Part shown: piece after piece, positions 47,443 through 52,941 of the stretch
How positions within the stretch are numbered: the first letter of the stretch is position 1
Layout: each line of letters opens with the position of its first letter
From: Phycisphaerae bacterium RAS1
Lineage (GTDB): Bacteria; Planctomycetota; Phycisphaerae; UBA1845; Fen-1342
Assembly: GCA_007859745.1 (NCBI GenBank)
Contig: SMLU01000002.1
Span: forward strand, 1 to 52,941
Direction: 5' to 3'
DNA: 52,941 nt
Notes under the pieces: model-generated
Seen by the model: only the letters and a program-made list of their open reading frames with translations
Told to the model about the DNA's origin: nothing
The model's database searches: none
Program-made: the position numbers and the translations under genes

Positions 47443-48246
47443 TTATCGGGGTGAGTCTGGTTTCGGGTGGCGCGCCGTCCGAACCCGCCGCGCCGAGCGG
47501 CGGGGTGACGTCCGCGCTCCGTGGGGCGCCGCCGTTCCGCGGATCATCCACGGCGTGCGCGTGCCGAACGCCTCTGAGCCGATCGGGAAAAAACCGAACC
47601 ACGCCAGCCAACTGAAACTCGACAGGATGTTCTCGGCGTAGACATAGGTCCGGTCGATGTGATCATCGTCGCGGGCCAGCAGCGACCGGCCGGTCTTAAG
47701 ATCGATGCCGCATTGGACGCAGATCTTGGCGCCGTGCGGCAGCGATTGCTCGCAGGACGGGCAGAGGATCGGCTCGCCGGCAGCTTCGGCCGCGGCCGGC
47801 GGCACAAGCACCGGCTCGGCGGGCGCGAGGTGCAGCAGCATGTCGTCATCGCCCTGCACCGCGTTCGACGCGCTGCTTGCCGCCGCTGGCGGCGCGGTCG
47901 GGTCGTGGCCGCCCAGGTGACCGAGCAAATCATGGTCGGCGGCGGACAGAAGCGGGGCAGGTCCGGGCCGCGGCGCATGCTGGGGCGTGATGAGCATCTT
48001 CTCGCCGCAGCGCGGACATTGGACCTTTCGACCGATGGCCGACGCGGGCGCGGCCAGCGCCGCACCGCACGCACAACGAACCTTCACGCGCCCGTCGAGG
48101 GGCGGCGCGGACGGTAGCGGACGGTCGAGCGTCAGGACCTGCCGACAACGCGGGCAGCGTGCCTTGTGGCCCAGCGCTTGCGGCGGCGCGGTGAGGTGCA
48201 TACCGCACGCGCATTCGAATTTCAGATCGTGTCCGCCCGGCGGCAT
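47443..48246 (-). CDS. multi-zinc-ribbon protein, C-terminus truncated at a repeat
   Basis: 267 residues from the ATG at 48246 (GAGG 6 nt upstream). Two ribbon units CACGMHLTAPP...CPRCRQ and CACGAALAAPA...CPRCGEK, then an acidic/Pro-rich linker, then a third ribbon CPSCEQSLPHGAKICVQCG. After it comes FSWLAWFGFFPIGSEAFGTR, which looks like the first membrane-near part of a rhomboid-type domain; the frame then runs into a PE-1 arm and ends. So the membrane domain seems lost. Probably degraded or a new short protein; function unknown. Confidence 0.6.
   Translation of the reverse strand: MPPGGHDLKFECACGMHLTAPPQALGHKARCPRCRQVLTLDRPLPSAPPLDGRVKVRCACGAALAAPASAIGRKVQCPRCGEKMLITPQHAPRPGPAPLLSAADHDLLGHLGGHDPTAPPAAASSASNAVQGDDDMLLHLAPAEPVLVPPAAAEAAGEPILCPSCEQSLPHGAKICVQCGIDLKTGRSLLARDDDHIDRTYVYAENILSSFSWLAWFGFFPIGSEAFGTRTPWMIRGTAAPHGARTSPRRSARRVRTARHPKPDSPR
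47478..47504. repeat. PE-1 single arm at the end of the zinc-ribbon gene
   Basis: A left arm with CGAGCGGCGG instead of CAAGCGGCGG. The partner arm is not seen. It forms the last codons of the zinc-ribbon gene. Confidence 0.75.
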
Positions 48247-48369
48247 TTTCTGCCTCAGAGAAGCTACGAAGGTCATTCTCTGTGGCGTGCGCGCGCGCGT
48301 CAATGACGCCAGATTGCCGGATGGTGCGCCGTGGTGCGCCGGTTTCTGCGGTCGGGCGACCGGCCTTCG

Positions 48370-48433
48370 GGTGGAACGGGCATCTTGCCCGCTCCGGGCC
48401 GCGCAGGGACGGGCGGGACGCCCGTCCCACCCA
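48370..48433. repeat. double GC palindrome (ACGGGCG...CGCCCGT family)
   Basis: GGAACGGGCATCTTGCCCG followed by GGGACGGGCGGGACGCCCGT. It sits just downstream of the hypothetical protein gene, where it might end its transcript. Confidence 0.6.
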
Positions 48434-48441
48434 GGTTCGCG

Positions 48442-48969
48442 TTAATTGGAGCGGGATTCCGCGCGGAGGCGCTCCAGTTCGCCGCGAACCAGTTGCAGCC
48501 CGTGGACACAGAACTCGAATTCGTCGCTGAGCGCCCGCAGCAACTCGGCCGGCGGGTGCTCACCCTGCGGCGTCAGTTCGCTGGCGATCGTGTAGGAGCG
48601 CTTGCCCTGCAACAGGTACTCGCGCAGCCGGTCGGCGCCGCTGCAGCGCGGCCGCAGCGCTTCGGGATAAACGCCGGTCCAGAAGAGCGTGAAGTCGCCG
48701 ATGTAGCGGTTGACCAGCCGCGCTCGCCGGCTCTGATCGGCGCCGCCCACCAGGTGCGCTTCGGCTTCCATGCGCGACAGGTCGCGAATCGCCTCGCCGT
48801 CGACCGTCCGCAGCCGGAAGATTCGGTCAACGTGAACAAAATCGACCAGCAAGCCGGAGACGTACTCCGTCACCGCGGGGTCGCAGATTCCCACTTCGGC
48901 GGTGAAGGTGTTCTCGACCAGCCCGGCCAGCAACCTTCTCAGCGGATGTTCTCGTCCCAGCTCAAACAT
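48442..48969 (-). CDS. hypothetical protein
   Basis: 175 residues, soluble, no signal peptide, no recognised motif. Contains GLVENTFTAEVGICDPAVTEY, FVHVDRIFRLR, LVNRYIGDFTLFWTGVYPE and a C-terminal helix (FEFCVHGLQLVRGELERLRAE). The pattern is that of a conserved planctomycete protein of unknown role (impression only). A good AGGAGGA lies 36 nt above the ATG, too far to be its ribosome site, so the start is uncertain. Monocistronic. Confidence 0.6.
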   Translation of the reverse strand: MFELGREHPLRRLLAGLVENTFTAEVGICDPAVTEYVSGLLVDFVHVDRIFRLRTVDGEAIRDLSRMEAEAHLVGGADQSRRARLVNRYIGDFTLFWTGVYPEALRPRCSGADRLREYLLQGKRSYTIASELTPQGEHPPAELLRALSDEFEFCVHGLQLVRGELERLRAESRSN

Positions 48970-49461
48970 CGTGGCACCGTTGGCTCCGGCCCTCGGCGCT
49001 GGCGCGGAGTCCTCCTACATAATAGGTTCGGCAGACAGGCGGACGGAATCGCGTTTCAAATTCAGTGAGGTTCGAAGGTCTGACCGGTTCTTATGAGACA
49101 GGCGCCCGACCGCTATTACTCGCGTTTCTGACGACGTAACTGGGGCATTCGACCCAATCGTGGGCGGAACTTGCCCACTCGCATCGCGACTCCACGCGGC
49201 CACGCAGCCCCGCGTGTTCCGATTCGGACGCTGTGCGGTGGTCGAATAACATGATCGTAACTTATTTAACCGTAGTGACTTACATTCACACATCCGCATG
49301 CTGACTACCGTTGCTGCGCACCGTGGCGCGAGAAACGCCCGAATCTCCACGCAAACTGGATTACGGCGCGCCGCTTGCTTCCGGTACTCAAGCCCTATCG
49401 CTTGGCGACACGGCCTCCCGGCGCCGGCTGGCGCCGGTCGCCTGCCGCTGGAGGACGATCC
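48970..49461. other. intergenic region without recognisable gene
   Basis: Divergent gap between the hypothetical gene and the FAD monooxygenase. It has an AT-richer patch at 49241-49300 (containing TAACTTATTTAACC) that may hold the monooxygenase promoter and a minus-strand TATTAT near 49020, but neither has a convincing partner hexamer. Confidence 0.4.
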
Positions 49462-50769
49462 ATGTCAACCGTGCAAAAAACAGACGTGCTGGTTGTGGGA
49501 GCTGGTCCGGTGGGGATGATGACGGCGCTGATGCTCGCCGAGCGCGGAATTGAGCCGATGATCATCGACTCCGAGTGGCGCACCGGCACGCACAGCTACG
49601 CGCTGGCCCTGCACCCGGCCGCGCTCCAGATGCTGGATGACCTGGGGCTGGCCGACCAGACGCTGGCGCAGGCGTATCGCGTCGACCGGATCGCCCTCTA
49701 CGACGGCGACCGGCGGCGCGAGACGATCGAGCTGGCGCAGCTCGGCGGGGATTTCCCGTTCCTGGCGGTGCTGCGGCAGGACGCGCTGGAGGACCTGCTC
49801 GAGCGCCGCCTGGCGGCGCGGCATGTGCGCGTACGCTGGAACCACCGGCTCACGAGTGCGACCGACGCCGTCGACTACGTCGACACGGTCGTCGCCCGCC
49901 TGGGCAAGGAACCCATGGGCTATGCGGTCGTCACGAGCGAGCCGATCATTGAGAAGTCCTTCCCCGTGCGGGCGTCCTACGTCGTCGGCGCTGACGGCCA
50001 TCGCTCGGCCGTGCGCCAGGCGCTCGGCTTGTCATTCGACACGGTGGGTCGCACGGACCACTTCGCGGTCTTTGAATTTGCGACGGACGCCGAGCTGGAT
50101 CATGAACTGCGGCTGGTCGTGCACGACGACTCGCTGAACGTCCTGTGGCCGATGCCCGACGGCCATTGCCGATGGAGCTTCCAGCTCAAGATCGCGGAGG
50201 CCGATCCGTCGTCGCGCGTGAAGGCGCGGCTGGCGGTTCAGGTGGGCGAGTACACCTTCCCGGTTCTCACTTCCGATGAGCTGTGCCAGTTCCTGCAAAC
50301 GCGCGCTCCGTGGTTCCGCGGCGCGATCGGCGACGTTCGCTGGTCGATGGCGGTCCGCTTCGAGCGGCGCCTCGCGAGCGGCTTCGGAAGCGGTCGCATG
50401 TGGCTCGCCGGCGACGCGGCGCACATGACCGGTCCGGCGGGCGTGCAGAGCATGAACGCCGGACTGCACGAGGGACACGAGCTGGCCAGCCGCATCACGC
50501 AACTGCTGCGTGGCGGCGGCTCGCCGGACTTGCTGGCCGACTACGCCCGGCAGCGCCGCGGCGACTGGCGGCGGCTGCTGGCGATCGATGAGACGCTGGA
50601 GGCCACCGACGCCACGCCGGCGTGGCTGCGGCGGCACGCGGGCGAGTTGCTGGCTTGTCTGCCGGGGTACGGCGAGACGGTGGGCAAGCTGGCGTCGCAG
50701 CTCGGGCTGAAGTTCGTGCCGGGCGCCGGCCAACCGGTCATGACCGTCGCCGCGGCCGGCGCGACGTGA
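49462..50769 (+). CDS. FAD-dependent aromatic-type monooxygenase
   Basis: 435 residues from the ATG at 49462 (GGAGGA about 8 nt before). Features of the PHBH/UbiH-type flavin hydroxylases: GAGPVGMMTALMLAERG near residue 14, the DG motif ADGHRSAVRQALG, and GDAAHMTGPAGVQSMNAG near residue 315. It would hydroxylate an aromatic or polyprenyl substrate with NAD(P)H and O2; the substrate is unknown. Monocistronic, no partner genes nearby. Confidence 0.85.
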   Translation: MSTVQKTDVLVVGAGPVGMMTALMLAERGIEPMIIDSEWRTGTHSYALALHPAALQMLDDLGLADQTLAQAYRVDRIALYDGDRRRETIELAQLGGDFPFLAVLRQDALEDLLERRLAARHVRVRWNHRLTSATDAVDYVDTVVARLGKEPMGYAVVTSEPIIEKSFPVRASYVVGADGHRSAVRQALGLSFDTVGRTDHFAVFEFATDAELDHELRLVVHDDSLNVLWPMPDGHCRWSFQLKIAEADPSSRVKARLAVQVGEYTFPVLTSDELCQFLQTRAPWFRGAIGDVRWSMAVRFERRLASGFGSGRMWLAGDAAHMTGPAGVQSMNAGLHEGHELASRITQLLRGGGSPDLLADYARQRRGDWRRLLAIDETLEATDATPAWLRRHAGELLACLPGYGETVGKLASQLGLKFVPGAGQPVMTVAAAGAT

Positions 50770-50811
50770 GCACGGTCGCGTGAGGGAACGTACGTTTCAG
50801 GGGGCGATCCG

Positions 50812-50910
50812 TCCGAACCCGCCGCGCCAAGCGGCGGGGTGACATCCGCGGGCTGTGGGGTGTCAATCGCTGACGATCGTCAACCCGCCGCTTGGCGCGG
50901 CGGGTTCGGA
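50812..50910. repeat. PE-1 palindromic repeat, canonical copy
   Basis: Arms 50812-50838 and 50884-50910. Lies between the monooxygenase and the coiled-coil protein. A fragment of family 2 (GTCGCGTGAGGGAACG) precedes it. Confidence 0.85.
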
Positions 50911-50957
50911 AAGACGCCGCGAATCGAAACCTCGCTCGGGATGCGCCCGTCGCGTGA

Positions 50958-52941
50958 TCAAGGCGGCCGCGCGTCATCGTGAAGGAGGTTCGTCAACGCC
51001 CGCTGCGCCTCGTCGCGACCGCCGCCCGGCAGTCTGACCAGCATCAGCACCAGCATTGCGAACGTTGCGGCGAATGTCGCCGCGGCGCCCAACGTTGCGT
51101 TCCGCACGCGGTGCACGCCGCCGATCTGAACCACGCGCGGCGCTTCGGCGAACAGCTCGTCCGGCGGCTCGCCGCTGCGCCGCGCTTCGGCGGTCACCAG
51201 GTCGGCGTCGATACGCTGCAACTCCGACGTCAGTCGCTTGAAACGGGCTTCGTTGTCCGCCAGTTCCGCCTCCAACCGGGCGCGCTGCGCCGCCGCCTGG
51301 TCCAGTTCACGCATCCGCGAGAGCTGACCGACCAGCGATGTCAGCAGCTCGTCGCGGCGCTGCTGGGCTGCTTGCGCGTCCTGGCGCACCGCGGCCGCTT
51401 CTCGAGCGAGCGCGTCACGCGCCGCCCGGTCCGCCTCGGCCTGCATCTGCTGCCGAAGCTGCTCGTTGCGCTGCTGGATCCGGCCGCGAAGCCCTCGAAT
51501 CTGACGATCCAGGGCGTCCAGCCGGAAGTTCTCCGAAAGGCCCACGCCGCGGGCGGCGAGAATCAGCCCGGCCGCCGAGCTGACCAGGTTGTTCATCTCG
51601 CCGCGCAGCACGGCGGCGATCACGACCTCGCGCGCCCCGCCATCGGTGGCGCCCCGCAGCCCCTCCACGCGCCGCTCCATCTCGCGCAGCGCCCGCTCCA
51701 GCTCAGCCGCCGTCGCCGCGGCTGAGTCGGCGGCGGATTTCTGAAGCGTGAGCAGCTCGGCGACGCCCTGGACAACGTCCATTTGCTCGACGAGGCGCTG
51801 GGTCTTGAGCAATTCCGCGTCGCCAGACGCCACAAGCGTCGTCAGCTTGTCGATGTCGGTTTGAAGCCGCTCCAGCGCCTCCGCAACGGGCACCGGCGGC
51901 TGCGAGCCGCGCTGCTCGCGAACGACCGCGCCCGCCGACGCGAGGTCTTTCTGCACCTTGGCCGCAGGCTCCTTCAGCCGCGTGAGCGCAACTGTAAACT
52001 CCGCCCGGTACTCCAGCGCCGCGGCGCGGAACTCGCGCTCGTCCTCGCGAAGCTGCTCATCCGCAGTTACGCGCTGCTCGAGTTGACGCTCGTCGATCGT
52101 GCCCGACGGCGGCGGTGCATCGAGCAAGGCCGCCAGTCGCGCATCCAGCGCAGCGATCTGCTCCGCCAGGGCGACCCGCTGCGCGCCGGCCTCTTCGAGC
52201 CGATCGGCCGCCTGCCGGTGATCCTCGGCGGCCGGCAGAGACCCGATCATCTCGCGCAGCTCCGACTGCCGCGCGCTCAGGACAGCGTGCTCCTGCCGGG
52301 CCGGCGCGCGACGGGCGGCCAGCTCGACGTAGAGCGGCGGCAGGTCCAGGAGCGGAGCGTCGCGCCCGTAGCGCTCCACGTGCGCCTGCGCCACGGCCCG
52401 CACGATTTCTGCCGCCTGCGCACCGTCCGTCTGCGCCAACGTCAGGCGCGCCGCTCCGTCCGGCAGCGCCGTCACGCCGGCGCGTCCGGCGGCCAGCGCG
52501 GCGGTCCAGCGCGACCGAATATCCTCCGGAAGCTCCGGCGCGGCCGACTGGATTTCCGCCGCGTGAAGCGCCGCCGCCCGTTGCAGCGTTCGTGACGAGA
52601 GCGCCACGCGCACGTCGGCGCGCGCCTCAAACAACGGCGGATCTGAAGCCCACAGAATCGCAAACGCCGCCGCGGCCGCGGTCGCTGAGATCAGCGAGCT
52701 GCGCAGCCACCAGCGCCGCGGTCCTGCCAGCGGGGAGCGCAGCGCCGCCGCCAGCCGGCCGGCCTTTTCAGCCAGCAGCTCGCGCACGCGGGCCGCCTGG
52801 GCGTCGTGCGCCGCGCGGCGTTCGTCGAAGTCACGCTGCGCCGTCGCGAGCTGCCGCAGCCCGCCGTCCAGCTCGCGCCGTCCGACCTCAACCTCCAGCC
52901 CGCTCTGGCGGATTTCCGCTTCACGCAGGTCCAGTTCTTCA
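50958..52941 (-). CDS. coiled-coil membrane protein, N-terminus beyond the window
   Basis: At least 660 residues; a GTG at 52787 could be a start, but the same frame is open to the window edge with coiled-coil sequence (ELDLREAEIRQ, GLRQLATAQRDFDERRAAHD), so the gene probably begins outside. One membrane segment lies near 52690 (SLISATAAAAAFAILWAS) and one near the C-terminus (TLGAAATFAATFAMLVLMLV), with about 500 residues of heptad-rich coil between. The layout (two membrane helices around a long coil) recalls Wzz/GumC-type chain-length or polysaccharide export proteins, but no kinase domain follows. Confidence 0.75.
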   Translation of the reverse strand, partial: EELDLREAEIRQSGLEVEVGRRELDGGLRQLATAQRDFDERRAAHDAQAARVRELLAEKAGRLAAALRSPLAGPRRWWLRSSLISATAAAAAFAILWASDPPLFEARADVRVALSSRTLQRAAALHAAEIQSAAPELPEDIRSRWTAALAAGRAGVTALPDGAARLTLAQTDGAQAAEIVRAVAQAHVERYGRDAPLLDLPPLYVELAARRAPARQEHAVLSARQSELREMIGSLPAAEDHRQAADRLEEAGAQRVALAEQIAALDARLAALLDAPPPSGTIDERQLEQRVTADEQLREDEREFRAAALEYRAEFTVALTRLKEPAAKVQKDLASAGAVVREQRGSQPPVPVAEALERLQTDIDKLTTLVASGDAELLKTQRLVEQMDVVQGVAELLTLQKSAADSAAATAAELERALREMERRVEGLRGATDGGAREVVIAAVLRGEMNNLVSSAAGLILAARGVGLSENFRLDALDRQIRGLRGRIQQRNEQLRQQMQAEADRAARDALAREAAAVRQDAQAAQQRRDELLTSLVGQLSRMRELDQAAAQRARLEAELADNEARFKRLTSELQRIDADLVTAEARRSGEPPDELFAEAPRVVQIGGVHRVRNATLGAAATFAATFAMLVLMLVRLPGGGRDEAQRALTNLLHDDARPP

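Noticed and set aside
1-52941. rRNA, tRNA, origin or phage integration site
   Set aside because: Looked for cloverleaf and conserved rRNA stretches, DnaA-box clusters and att-like direct repeats by eye; none was convincing.

Overview
The window is about 53 kb of GC-rich bacterial chromosome that looks like a member of the Planctomycetota (Phycisphaerae-like is my guess). The signs are a secreted esterase ending in a two-repeat dockerin domain, many multihaem c-type cytochromes, a zinc-less DksA/TraR protein with a basic tail, a DUF1569 protein, Rhs remnants, and very many short palindromic repeats of the kinds common in planctomycete genomes. No rRNA, tRNA or CRISPR array was seen. The right edge cuts a gene; the left edge is a poly-G tract.

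Layout. 0.2-5.8 kb (minus): persulfide dioxygenase-like MBL/rhodanese protein, then three exported multihaem cytochromes, one fused to an NHL beta-propeller. 6-11 kb: a 45-residue membrane peptide, a DksA-like protein, a two-domain QueD homologue, an APC permease with a UspA domain, and a short nucleotide-sugar dehydrogenase. 11-18.5 kb: a GT39-type membrane glycosyltransferase, a CBM20-esterase-dockerin protein, a small Cys-rich secreted protein behind a 12 x 9-nt repeat leader, an exported protein and a lipoprotein glutathione peroxidase. 18.6-22.6 kb: HflX, DUF1569, a MoaD-MoaE fusion and a lipoprotein. 22.6-24.1 kb: decayed Rhs fragments divided by a palindromic repeat. 24.3-31.2 kb (minus): a tight operon Rrf2 regulator - trihaem lipoprotein - Tat-exported molybdopterin oxidoreductase - four-cluster ferredoxin - TorD chaperone - MOSC - MoaA, with a strong promoter and a 22-bp palindrome upstream. 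31.3-33.8 kb: a mobile-element zone with a possible arsenate-reductase remnant, a RAYT (Y1) transposase bracketed by its own REP palindromes, and a group II intron reverse transcriptase whose ribozyme is cut at the 5' side. 33.9-36.5 kb: a PilB/GspE ATPase and a second Rrf2 regulator. 36.7-46.2 kb (plus): a complete cbb3 oxidase locus, ccoNO fusion - ccoQ - one-haem ccoP - ccoG - fixH - SafE/TauE-like - ccoI - ccoS. 46.3-52.9 kb: a second MoaA, a truncated zinc-ribbon protein, a hypothetical protein, an FAD monooxygenase and a coiled-coil membrane protein.

How the parts work together. Two respiratory modules dominate: a periplasmic molybdenum reductase or oxidase fed by small cytochromes, and a microaerobic cbb3 oxidase. 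Each has a paralogous Cys-containing Rrf2 regulator next to it and palindromes in or beside its promoter. Molybdenum-cofactor genes (two moaA, a moaD-moaE fusion, a MOSC gene) fit this. The multihaem cytochromes and the MBL/rhodanese protein add electron transfer and sulfur handling.

The most striking feature is a set of at least eight dispersed palindromic repeat families. They fill most intergenic gaps and also lie in frame inside genes: twice in ccoG, in ccoI, in the tails of ccoNO and ccoS, and in the signal peptide of the NHL-cytochrome. This resembles the Rickettsia palindromic elements. One repeat pair flanks its likely transposase.
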